Shown here piece after piece: positions 32,851 through 41,700 of a stretch of 64,000 nucleotides of DNA. The first letter of the stretch is position 1, and every line of letters begins with the position of its first letter. The notes under the pieces were generated by a model, which was given only the letters and a program-made list of their open reading frames with translations, ran no database searches and was not told where the DNA came from. Made by a program: the position numbers and the translations under genes. This stretch comes from Ottowia oryzae. GTDB lineage: Bacteria; Pseudomonadota; Gammaproteobacteria; Burkholderiales; Burkholderiaceae_C. The stretch covers positions 682,001 through 746,000 of the forward strand of contig NZ_CP027666.1 in the NCBI RefSeq assembly GCF_003008535.1. Reading direction: 5' to 3'.

Positions 32851-34989
32851 TCACGGCTTGGCCCGGGTCGCCACCATGTTCCAGGTGTCTTCAAACGCCG
32901 AGCGGGACGCGGTGCCGTTGGCCACTTCGCGATCCACCTCGCCGTTGGGGCGCACCTCGGTCGCGGTCACGGGTTGCATGGCCCAGAACATCTTGTCTTC
33001 CGACTTCAGCTGGGGCGAGATGGCCTGCTCATAGGCGTACTTGACGGCAAAGCCCGTCCATTCCTTGAGCACCGACGCGCCCATGCCCACCGGGCGCGGC
33101 GACACCTTGTCGATGACCGACAGGCCGCTTTTGATGACGGCGTTGGTCAGCTCGGCCTGCTTGGCCGCGTCGCCGGAGATCGAGCGCGTGGCCGCATTCA
33201 TGGCGCCGGCAAAGTAGCCCAGGCGCTCGGCGTTCAGATAGCGGTCGGTGCCGTCGGCGGCTTGGGTGGTGGCCGCGAAAGACCGCATCGGGTCGCTTTT
33301 CAGATCGTTGCCAAGTGACAGCCGCGCCTGCACCGCGCCCAGCTGGTCGAATTCCTTGGCGTTCAGCGCGGACTTGGCGTAGATTGCCAGCGCCGTGCCG
33401 TCGCGCGTTTCGGCGTTGGACGCCAGCTCGCCCACCACGCCGTTCACATCGCTCATCAGCAGCTGGTTCATCCCGGCGCGCATCGCGGCGGTGTCGGCCA
33501 GCACGGGGGCGAAGAAGTTGCCCGATTCGGCCTCTTTCAGCACGTTGGCCCCGGCGGCAAACACACGCGCCTTCAGGTCCGCGCTGTCGGTTTTGCCCGC
33601 CACTTCCATCAGCTTGCGGAAAGTGGCCGTGTCGTAGTGGCTGGACACCGCGCCGCCGCCCATGGGCGACGTGGTGGTGGTCATGCTGGGGTCGGCCGCG
33701 GCGTTGACCACGGCGTTGAGCTGCTCGGTGGTCAGCGATTCCAGCGCCTTGCCCGCCGCCGTGGGGCTGCCGCCCATGCTGGCCAGCACCTCGGCGGCCG
33801 CGCGCGCCTGCGGGTCGGACATCTGGGTCATGGTGGTGCCCATCGAGGTGCCCGTCACGCGGGCCTGGTCGGTCAGGGCGCCGTTGGCGCTCAGCGCCTT
33901 GATGTAGTCCTGCTTGGTGGCGATGGACGCATGGCGGCCCACGGCGGCGCCCAGCGCGGCCACGTCGTCGGACGAATCCAGCTTGCCCAGGCCCATGCCC
34001 TTCTGGGTGGTGTCGAACGCCGTGGTCAGCCGCGCCAGCTGCGTGGCGTCCAGTTGCTTGGCCATGGTGTCGAAGAAGGCCGTTTTATCGTCCTTGTTCA
34101 GCCCGCCGCCAATCCAGCTGCCGTCGTTGACTTCGCTGGCCAGGTTGCGCAGTTCGTCGTCCGAGAGCGCCTTCACCGTCGCGCTGGCGTCAAGCCGGGG
34201 CAGGCCGCCGATGGTGTCTTGCACGGCCTTGACGTCGTCCGCGCCCACGGGGTTGAAGAAGCTGCCGCGCATCCGCTCGCGGATGTCGGACACGGCCTGG
34301 TCCACCCGCGCCCGGTCGGGTGCTGGCGGCTTGGGGCCTTGCACCGGCGGCTGCGGCCCGGCTGGGGGCGGCACCGGGAAAACGGGCGGCCCTTGCGGCG
34401 GCACGGTCGGTGGCACTGTGGGCGCCGTGGGCCGGGGCGTGGGCCGGGGCGTGGGCGATGGGCCGGGCTGGGGTGTCGGCGTCGGTTGTGGCGCAGGGGC
34501 AGTCGGCGGCGCGGGTGTGGGGGCCGGTGCCGGGCTGGGCGCAGGCACTGGCGTCGGTGCTGGTGCTGGTGCTGGTGCTGGTGCTGGTGCTGGTGCTGGT
34601 GCTGGTGCTGGTGCTGGTGCTGGTGCGGGAGGCTGCGCGGACGGTGGCAGCTGGATCTGGTCGCCCGCGAAGATCGCGTCGGCGTCCCACGTGCCGGGCG
34701 CGCCGCGCTGGAAGTCGATGCCGTTGCCCACGCTGTTCGGATCGAACTGCGGATTCGCCGCCAGCAGCTCGCTCAGCTTGAGGTGGTGGCGCTCGGCTAT
34801 CGCGCTCAGCGTGTCGCCGCTGCGCACCGTGTACTGCTGCTCATAGCCGGGTGTGGCAGACGGAATGGTCAACTGATCACCACCGGCTTGCGGCGCGCCG
34901 CGTGGACCTGCGCCGGTCGCGCGGTCGGGTGTCAGCGTGGGCGCGGGACTGCGCGGCGGCGAGGGGTTGGTCTGAATGGGGCCGGACAT
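32851..34989 (-). CDS. Large LysM protein with Ala-Pro repeat linker and helical C-terminal region
   Basis: A 712-residue protein starting MSGPIQTNPSPPRSPAPT, with no signal peptide. A LysM domain (about 50-105: YTVRSGDTLSAIAERHHLKL) should bind glycan. A long proline-rich linker (about 115-225) contains an Ala-Pro run encoded by an 11-copy hexamer. Residues 230-712 are mostly helical with recurring L-x3-L-x2-L patterns such as LDATQLARLTTAFD and LTTEQLNAVVNAAAD. The end is shared with the adjacent lipoprotein. AGGAG precedes the ATG. Possibly a secreted or cell-surface protein using a non-Sec route; function unknown. Confidence 0.8.
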   Translation of the reverse strand: MSGPIQTNPSPPRSPAPTLTPDRATGAGPRGAPQAGGDQLTIPSATPGYEQQYTVRSGDTLSAIAERHHLKLSELLAANPQFDPNSVGNGIDFQRGAPGTWDADAIFAGDQIQLPPSAQPPAPAPAPAPAPAPAPAPAPAPAPAPTPVPAPSPAPAPTPAPPTAPAPQPTPTPQPGPSPTPRPTPRPTAPTVPPTVPPQGPPVFPVPPPAGPQPPVQGPKPPAPDRARVDQAVSDIRERMRGSFFNPVGADDVKAVQDTIGGLPRLDASATVKALSDDELRNLASEVNDGSWIGGGLNKDDKTAFFDTMAKQLDATQLARLTTAFDTTQKGMGLGKLDSSDDVAALGAAVGRHASIATKQDYIKALSANGALTDQARVTGTSMGTTMTQMSDPQARAAAEVLASMGGSPTAAGKALESLTTEQLNAVVNAAADPSMTTTTSPMGGGAVSSHYDTATFRKLMEVAGKTDSADLKARVFAAGANVLKEAESGNFFAPVLADTAAMRAGMNQLLMSDVNGVVGELASNAETRDGTALAIYAKSALNAKEFDQLGAVQARLSLGNDLKSDPMRSFAATTQAADGTDRYLNAERLGYFAGAMNAATRSISGDAAKQAELTNAVIKSGLSVIDKVSPRPVGMGASVLKEWTGFAVKYAYEQAISPQLKSEDKMFWAMQPVTATEVRPNGEVDREVANGTASRSAFEDTWNMVATRAKP
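34556..34626. repeat. Hexanucleotide tandem repeat (GGTGCT), about 11.8 copies
   Basis: Uninterrupted GGTGCT units from 34556 to 34626 inside the LysM gene, encoding alternating Ala and Pro on the minus strand. Copy-number change would alter linker length without shifting the frame. Confidence 0.95.
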
Positions 34990-35145
34990 GGGCGGTACTC
35001 CTGAAGGGGCAGGTGCAGCGCCGTTGCGCCGCGAGCAGGCCGCGCGCGGCGCAGCCAGGAACACGGCAAACTGTAGGGATCGCGCTGCGGCTTGCATAGC
35101 AGTGGCGTTCCCATCGGGAAGACTTCCTATTCACGGATTTGTCAT

Positions 35146-36102
35146 ATGACAGACGCAGTCGCAACCCCTTCATCCGCCCATCCCATTGCGCTGATCGGCG
35201 CCCCCACCGACGTCGGCGCCGGCGCGCGTGGCGCCAGCATGGGCCCCGAGGCGCTGCGCGTGGCCGGCATTGCCGAGGCGCTGGCCGCGCTGGGCCTGGT
35301 TGTGCACGACATCGGCAACCTGGCCGGCCCGCCCAACCCTTGGCAGCCGCCCGTCAACGGCTTTCGCCACCTGGGCGAAGTCATTGAATGGAACCGTGCC
35401 GTGCACCACGCCGTGTTGGCCCAGCTGCACGCAGGCTGCGTGCCGGTGATGATGGGCGGCGACCACTGCCTGGCCATGGGCAGCATCAGCGCCGTGGCGC
35501 GCCATTGCGCCGACCGGGGCGTGCCCCTGCGCGTGCTGTGGTTCGACGCGCATGCCGACTTCAACACCGCCGCGCTCACCCCCAGCGGCAACCTGCACGG
35601 CATGCCCGTGGCCAGCCTGTGCGGCGACGGCCCGCCCGAACTCGTGGGCCTGGGCGGCTTCTCCGCCGCGCACCCGGCACTCAGCCCGCGCGACCTGCGC
35701 CAGATCGGCATCCGCAGCGTGGACGAGGGCGAAAAGCAGCTGGTGCACCAGGCCGGTATCGACGTCTTCGACATGCGCTACATCGACGAGCACGGCATGC
35801 GCGCCACCATGGAACGCGCGCTGGCCGACATGGCGCCGGGCACGCACCTGCACGTCAGCCTAGACGTGGACTTTCTCGACCCCGACATCGCCCCCGGCGT
35901 GGCCACCACCATCCGCGGCGGCCCCACCTACCGAGAAGCGCAGCTGTGCATGGAAATGGTGGCCGACACGGGCCGAATGGCGTCGCTGGACATCGTCGAA
36001 ATCAACCCCGCCTACGACACCCACAACCGCACGGCCGAACTGGCGGTGGATTTGGTGGAAAGCCTGTTCGGCAAAAGCACCTTGATGCGGCGGCGCGGCT
36101 AG
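35146..36102 (+). CDS. rocF: Arginase / ureohydrolase
   Basis: A 318-residue ureohydrolase. The binuclear manganese motifs are complete: GGDHCLAMGS, WFDAHADFNT and SLDVDFLDPDIAPGV. SxGxxHGMPVA-type and VEINPAYD segments fit arginase rather than agmatinase, so it should turn arginine into ornithine and urea. Start at ATG 35146; an upstream ATG at 35092 adds an unrelated extension. With putA nearby it may feed arginine carbon into proline/glutamate catabolism, though they are not one operon. Confidence 0.92.
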   Translation: MTDAVATPSSAHPIALIGAPTDVGAGARGASMGPEALRVAGIAEALAALGLVVHDIGNLAGPPNPWQPPVNGFRHLGEVIEWNRAVHHAVLAQLHAGCVPVMMGGDHCLAMGSISAVARHCADRGVPLRVLWFDAHADFNTAALTPSGNLHGMPVASLCGDGPPELVGLGGFSAAHPALSPRDLRQIGIRSVDEGEKQLVHQAGIDVFDMRYIDEHGMRATMERALADMAPGTHLHVSLDVDFLDPDIAPGVATTIRGGPTYREAQLCMEMVADTGRMASLDIVEINPAYDTHNRTAELAVDLVESLFGKSTLMRRRG

Positions 36103-36596
36103 GCGCTGACGGTTCCTGCCAGTGCGAGCAGGGGCAGCACGCGAATCCCGCCCTCGCTTCGACTGGTCATCGGGAAGTTGCCCACTACATAGATGCCAGC
36201 GAAAGGGGTGTCTTGAGGAACAGCTAGTTCTGCCAAGGCGGTGCACAGCTCTTCGAATGCGGTGACCGACGGTGGCACCCGCACGACCAACAGGACGTTC
36301 TCGCCGTACTGGTTGATCGACTTTTTGGCTACGCACCGCAGGATGTCTTGGGCCAGGCGCTCATCCGGCGCCTCGCCATCCCAAGGCCCCATGCCTTTGA
36401 AGACGAATTTGGCGTGGTGTTCTTGGTCGGCAAACGCCATCGTGACCTCCATTGACAGGGTTCGGCCTCGAAACTCGTAAATCACGTCCGGCGCATCCGA
36501 GCTGCGCACGAACGTGCAGGCATCGCCTGTGGTGGCAGTGAGCCATTCCGCCAGCACTTCACAGGGCCAGCGTTCCAGCGCTTCTTTGCTTGTCAT
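36099..36596 (-). CDS. Hypothetical protein, function unknown
   Basis: A 165-residue soluble protein with no signal peptide. The stretch DAPDVIYEFRGRTLSMEVTM, with Asp and Glu about 13 residues apart, faintly recalls the PD-(D/E)xK nuclease core, but the expected Lys is replaced (E-V-T) and I do not claim this function. AGGAG lies before the ATG at 36596. Its stop overlaps the arginase stop codon on the other strand. Composition is less GC-rich than its neighbours. Confidence 0.65.
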   Translation of the reverse strand: MTSKEALERWPCEVLAEWLTATTGDACTFVRSSDAPDVIYEFRGRTLSMEVTMAFADQEHHAKFVFKGMGPWDGEAPDERLAQDILRCVAKKSINQYGENVLLVVRVPPSVTAFEELCTALAELAVPQDTPFAGIYVVGNFPMTSRSEGGIRVLPLLALAGTVSA

Positions 36597-36735
36597 TTCA
36601 TCTCCTTGTGTGCCCGATCTTCCGCTGTTGCGCTCAACACGGCCATAGTCCCCCACTTCATGTCGGTCTTCAAAACCCCGCGAAACCCCTTCAGAATGGG
36701 CCGCTTGTGTGGCACCTGAACCGAGGGGGGTAACG

Positions 36736-37323
36736 ATGAAAATGCTTCGTGAACGCGCCGCCGTGCGCCCGTGGGCGCTGGCCGGGGCGCTGCTGCTGGC
36801 GTGCACCGCCGCACCGGCGCAATCCAACTTCAACGGCTGGCTGTGCTGCAACATGCGCACCGACGGCGGCTGGATCAGCGACATCAACTACGAAAGCGCG
36901 CAGCGCGTGCTTCCAGCCGGCACGCCGGTGGAAATCACCGGCTATGGCCGCTACCGCGTGCACACGCTGATGAACGGCGAAAAGCAGGACCTTGGCAACG
37001 ACTACAGCCGCGAGGTGGACATGGGCGCCTTCGCGCACCGCTACGTCGTGCCCACCAACCCGCAGCGCCGCCTGCGCAGCGCCCCGCCCGCCGTGCAACA
37101 GGCCGTGCGCGCCAGCCGCGTGCGCCTGGGCATGACGCGCGAGCAGGTCATCATGTCGCAGGGCTACCCCATCGCCAGCGAAACGCCTAGCCTGGACAGC
37201 CGCGTGTGGAAGTATTGGCGCAGCCGTGGCGAGGAATTCCACGTTGTCTTCAACCGCCGCGGCGTGGTGGAGGCCGTGCGCGCGGACGACCCGAATCTGC
37301 GCGCGCGGGTCACCGCACGGTAG
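36736..37323 (+). CDS. Exported protein with BamE/SmpA-like C-terminal motif
   Basis: A 195-residue protein with signal peptide (ALAGALLLACTAAPAQ). The C-terminal 75 residues read VRLGMTREQVIMSQGYP, then VWKYW and FNRRGVVEAVR, similar to the BamE/SmpA fold. The N-terminal half (NGWLCCNMRTDGGWISDINY) is unfamiliar, with a CC pair, and no lipobox at the cleavage site is evident. GAGGGGGG precedes the ATG at 36736. Probably periplasmic; role unproven. Confidence 0.7.
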   Translation: MKMLRERAAVRPWALAGALLLACTAAPAQSNFNGWLCCNMRTDGGWISDINYESAQRVLPAGTPVEITGYGRYRVHTLMNGEKQDLGNDYSREVDMGAFAHRYVVPTNPQRRLRSAPPAVQQAVRASRVRLGMTREQVIMSQGYPIASETPSLDSRVWKYWRSRGEEFHVVFNRRGVVEAVRADDPNLRARVTAR

Positions 37324-37420
37324 CGCCGCAGCCAAGGCGCGTGTGCTGCGTGCGAGACGCCACGGCCCGTGCGCCGCGCACGAAACGCTTTGGCCCGGCC
37401 AGTCGCCGCGCGCCGCGCTT

Positions 37421-37951
37421 TCAGCCCCGGCGGGCCAGGTCGGCCACCCAGGCGCGCGCCTGCCGCGGCGTGCGCAGCTCCACCCACTGCGCCTGCGCAT
37501 AGGCACCGCTGGCGCGCAGATCCGCATAGCGCCGCCGGTTCTTGGTGAAGGTGGTCAGCGACCACAGCAGGATGCTGTCTTTCGAGAAAAACGCCGTGCG
37601 CAGGGATTCGCGGTTGCCCGCCCACAAGGGCGCGCGGCTCCAGCCGCGCTGCAACGTGCGCTGCAGCACCTGAGCGAACACGCGCGGGCGGCTGTAGTTC
37701 AGCCACACGATGTGCGTGGCGCGCGGCCAGATCAGCTCGCGCGCGGCGCTGTAGTTGCCGTCCATCACCCAGCGCTCGCCCGCAGCGGCGGCTTGCACGT
37801 CGGCCAGGAATTGTTCGGTAGGGTTGGGCGCTCAGCCGGGGCCCCAGTACAGCGCGTCCAGCTCGGTGCGCGGCAAGTGCAGCACGCGCGCCAGCTCAGC
37901 AGCCAAGGTGGACTTGCCCGATCCGCTGGTGCCGATGACGATGATTCTCAT
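37421..37951 (-). pseudogene. P-loop kinase (adenylate kinase/FlaR-like) interrupted by an in-frame TGA
   Basis: From ATG 37951 the frame reads MRIIVIGTSGSGKSTLAAEL, a Walker A motif, to ELDALYWGPG; then TGA at 37832-37834, and continues in the same frame APNPTEQFLADV ... ERWVMDGNYSA to 37421. The pieces together (176 codons) match small P-loop nucleotide kinases annotated as adenylate kinase or DNA topology modulation protein FlaR, where the interrupted position is usually Trp. A single TGG-to-TGA change explains it. The rest looks intact, so the lesion is recent, a sequencing error, or (unlikely) read through. Confidence 0.82.
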
Positions 37952-37960
37952 GCTGCACTA

Positions 37961-38018
37961 TAAATAACATAGCTGCCAGCGCTGGTGGCAACTGCGCTGG
38001 CAGCCAATTTTGTATCAA
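37961..38018. repeat. Dispersed hairpin repeat, copy 11 (complete)
   Basis: AACATAGCTGCCAGCGCTGG, spacer TGGCAACT, GCGCTGGCAGCCAATTTTG. Both arms are near the consensus. It lies between the kinase pseudogene and the Lrp gene. Confidence 0.85.
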
Positions 38019-38056
38019 GTGAATCGCTTGTGCAGGCGCCGCAGCCACCGCCGCTG

Positions 38057-38548
38057 TCACGCACCGCGAACGGGCCCCAGCGGCAGCACCGTGGTCGATT
38101 TCACCTCCTCCATCACCGCATAGGTGCGCGTCTCGCGCACGCCGGGCAGCTGCCACAGCACTTGGCCCGCAAAGGTGCGGTAGGCGGCCATGTCGGCCAC
38201 GCGGGTCTTCACCAGATAGTCAAAGCCACCCGCCACCATGTGGCATTCCAGAATGTCTTCGTGCACCTGCACGGCGGCCTTGAAGGCGTCGAACACGTGC
38301 GGCGTGGTGCGGTCCAGCAGCACTTCGACAAACACCACCAGCCCGCGCCCCAGCTTTTCGGGGTTGAGCCGCGCGGCGTAGCCTTCGATGTAGCCGGCCT
38401 TGGTCAGCCGCTGCACGCGCGCCAGCACGGCGGTGGGCGACAGGGCGACCTGCTCGGCCAGCTTCAGGTTGGACAGGCGGCCGTCGCGCTGCAGCGCGTC
38501 CAGGATGCGCAGGTCGATGCGGTCAAGCGGGGTGTCGGTGGGCTGCAT
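38057..38548 (-). CDS. Lrp/AsnC-family regulator, likely controls putA
   Basis: A 163-residue Lrp-type regulator: winged HTH (LDRIDLRILDALQRDGRLSN, LAEQVALSPTAVLARVQRL) and a C-terminal RAM ligand-binding domain (HMVAGGFDYLVKTRVADM). It is transcribed away from putA across 169 bp, the usual arrangement for the proline-responsive activator (PutR/BkdR type) of proline catabolism. Ligand proline is inferred from context. Confidence 0.9.
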   Translation of the reverse strand: MQPTDTPLDRIDLRILDALQRDGRLSNLKLAEQVALSPTAVLARVQRLTKAGYIEGYAARLNPEKLGRGLVVFVEVLLDRTTPHVFDAFKAAVQVHEDILECHMVAGGFDYLVKTRVADMAAYRTFAGQVLWQLPGVRETRTYAVMEEVKSTTVLPLGPVRGA

Positions 38549-38717
38549 GGCTGAATATTAGTCGGTGCAATGCCGTCAATACAGCGAATAACTCAGTCAA
38601 TTCGCCAGAACAATGGTGGGATTGCGGGTGGCGCAAGGCGCGTCGTGCGGCCTGCGCAGCCGCCCTCCGTTGCCTGCTTCTTCACACCCCTCAGACCCTT
38701 CTTTTACCGCCGCCGCC

Positions 38718-41700
38718 ATGCCCGCCACCGCCACTTCGCCTGCCGGTCTTAGCCACGCCGCCGCCTCTGCGGCGGGCGACCCCTTCGCCGCCCTGCGCGC
38801 CGACGTGCGCCCGCAAACCCCGCTGCGCGCCGCGATCACCGCCGCCACGCGCCTGCCCGAGGCCGAGGCGCTGGCGCCCCTGCTGGCGCGCGCGCAACTG
38901 GGGCCGGCGCAGGCCGAGGGCGCGCATGCGCTGGCCTTTCAGCTGGCGCAGGCACTGCGCCAGCGCAAGCGGGCCGTGGGGCGCGCCGGGCTGGTGCAGG
39001 GGCTGCTGCAGGAGTTTTCGCTGTCGTCGCACGAAGGCGTGGCGCTGATGTGCCTGGCCGAGGCGCTGCTGCGCATTCCCGACGCCGCCACGCGCGACGC
39101 ACTGATCCGCGACAAGATCAGCGGCGGGCAGTGGCAGGCGCACCTGGGGCAAAGCCCTTCGCTGTTCGTCAACGCGGCGGCCTGGGGCTTGCTGATCACC
39201 GGCAAGCTGGTGGCCACGCACAGCGAACGCACACTCGGCCAGTCGCTGACGCGGCTGATCGGCCAGCGCGGCGAGCCGCTGATCCGCAAGGCGGTGGACA
39301 TGGCCATGCGCATGATGGGCGAGCAGTTCGTCACCGGCGAAACGATTGGCCAGGCGCTGAAGAACGCCCGCCCGCACGAGGCGCAGGGCTTTCGCTACAG
39401 CTACGACATGCTCGGCGAAGCCGCGCTGACGGCCCATGATGCGGCGCGCTACCTGGCCAGCTACGAGCAGGCCATCGACGCCATTGGCGCGGCCAGCGCC
39501 GGGCGCGGCGTGGTCGGCGGGCCGGGCATTTCCATCAAGCTGTCGGCGCTGCACCCGCGCTACAGCCGCGCGCAGCGCGCCCGCGTGATGGCCGAGCTGT
39601 ACCCGCGCGTGCTGGCGCTGGCGGTGCGCGCGCGCGGGCACGACATCGGCCTGAACATCGACGCCGAAGAGGCCGACCGGCTGGAGCTGTCGCTGGACCT
39701 GCTGGAAAAGCTGTGCTTCGCGCCCGAGCTGGCGGGCTGGGACGGCATTGGCTTTGTCATCCAGGCGTACCAGAAGCGCTGCCCGCGCGTGATCGACTGG
39801 CTGGTCGAGCTGGGCCGCCGCAGCGGCCACCGCCTGATGGTGCGGCTGGTCAAGGGCGCGTACTGGGACAGCGAGATCAAGCGCGCGCAGGTGGACGGCC
39901 AGGCCGACTACCCCGTGTACACGCGCAAGCCGCACACCGACGTCAGCTACCTGGCCTGCGCCCGCGCGCTGCTGGCCGCGCCCGACGCCATCTACCCGCA
40001 GTTCGCCACGCACAACGCGCACACCGTCGCGGCCATCGCGAAAATGGCCGAAGAAGTGGCCGGCCCCGACGACGCGCCCCCACAGTACGAATTCCAGTGC
40101 CTGCACGGCATGGGCGAGCCGCTGTATGAGCAGGTAGTGCGCCCGGTGGCCCAAGGCGGCCTGGGCCGCCCGTGCCGCATCTACGCCCCCGTGGGCACGC
40201 ACGAAACGCTGCTGGCCTACCTGGTGCGCCGCCTGCTGGAAAACGGCGCCAACACCTCGTTCGTCAACCGCATCGCCGACGCGCAGGTGCCCATCGACAC
40301 GCTCATCGAAGACCCGGTGCAAACCGTGGCCCACACCGCCCAGCGCGAAGGCGCGCCCCCCGGCGCGCCGCACCCGCGCATACCGCTGCCCGCCGCGCTG
40401 TACGGCGCCGCGCGGCTGAACTCGGCGGGTATGGATTTGAGTGATGAAGATGCACTGCATTTGCTATCAAAAGCATTGCTGCCGGCGCAGGTGCAGCCAG
40501 CGCTGGCTGCCCCTTTGATGCACGACGCGGCCGCGCCCCTGCCCGCCGCGCCCGTGCGCAACCCGGCCGATCAGCGCGACGTGGTGGGCCACGTGGCCGA
40601 CGCGTCGGATGCCGACATCGCCCACGCCCTGGCCGCCGCCCAGGCGCACGCCGCCGCCTGGGCCGCCGCCCCCCCGGCTGAGCGCGCCGCCGCCCTGAAC
40701 CGCGCCGCCGACGCGCTGCAGGCCGATATGCCGCAGCTGATGGGCCTGCTGGTGCGCGAGGCCGGCAAAAGCTGGCCCAACGCCATCGCCGAAGTGCGCG
40801 AAGCCATCGACTTTTTGCGCTTCTACGCGCACCAGGCCGCCACCCAGCTGGACAACGCCACTCACGCCCCGCTGGGCCCGGTGGTGTGCATCAGCCCGTG
40901 GAACTTTCCGCTGGCCATCTTCACCGGCCAGGTCGCCGCGGCGCTGGCCGCGGGCAACGTGGTGCTGGCCAAGCCGGCCGAGCAAACCCCGCTGATCGCC
41001 CACGCCGCCGTGCGCACGCTGCTGGATGCGGGCGTGCCGCGCGCCGCGCTGCAACTGCTGCCCGGCGACGGTGCCCGCGTGGGCGCCGCGCTGGTGGGCG
41101 ATGCGCGCGTGCGCGGGGTGATGTTCACCGGCTCCACCGAAGTGGCGCGCCTGCTGCAGCGCCAGCTGGCCCGGCGCCTGAACCCCGGCGGCCAACCCGT
41201 GCCGCTGATCGCCGAAACCGGCGGGCAAAACGCCATGATCGTCGACAGCTCGGCCCTGGCCGAGCAGGTGGTGCAAGACGTGATGGCCTCGGCGTTTGAT
41301 TCGGCCGGGCAGCGCTGCTCGGCCCTGCGCGTGCTGTGCCTGCAGGACGACGTGGCCGACCGCACCATCGCCATGCTCCAAGGCGCCATGGCCGAAGCCC
41401 GCGTGGCCGACCCGCGTGCCCTGGCCACCGACATCGGCCCCGTGATCGACGCCGAAGCGCAGGCGGGCATCCAGCGCCACATCGATACCCTGCGCGCCAG
41501 CGGCCACGCCGTGCACCAGCCGCCCGTGGACGCGGCGGCCACAGAACATGGCACCTTCATCGCGCCCACGCTGATCGAGATTGACCACCTGCACCAGCTG
41601 CAGCGCGAAGTCTTCGGCCCCGTGCTGCACGTGCTGCGCTACCCCCGTGCGGGGCTGGACGCGCTGATCGACGCCATCAACGCCACCGGCTACGGCCTGA

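Noticed and set aside
38691..40460. A 589-codon minus-strand frame opposite putA
   Set aside because: Same reason: the plus-strand frame carries clear PutA motifs, and the antisense product is low-complexity.
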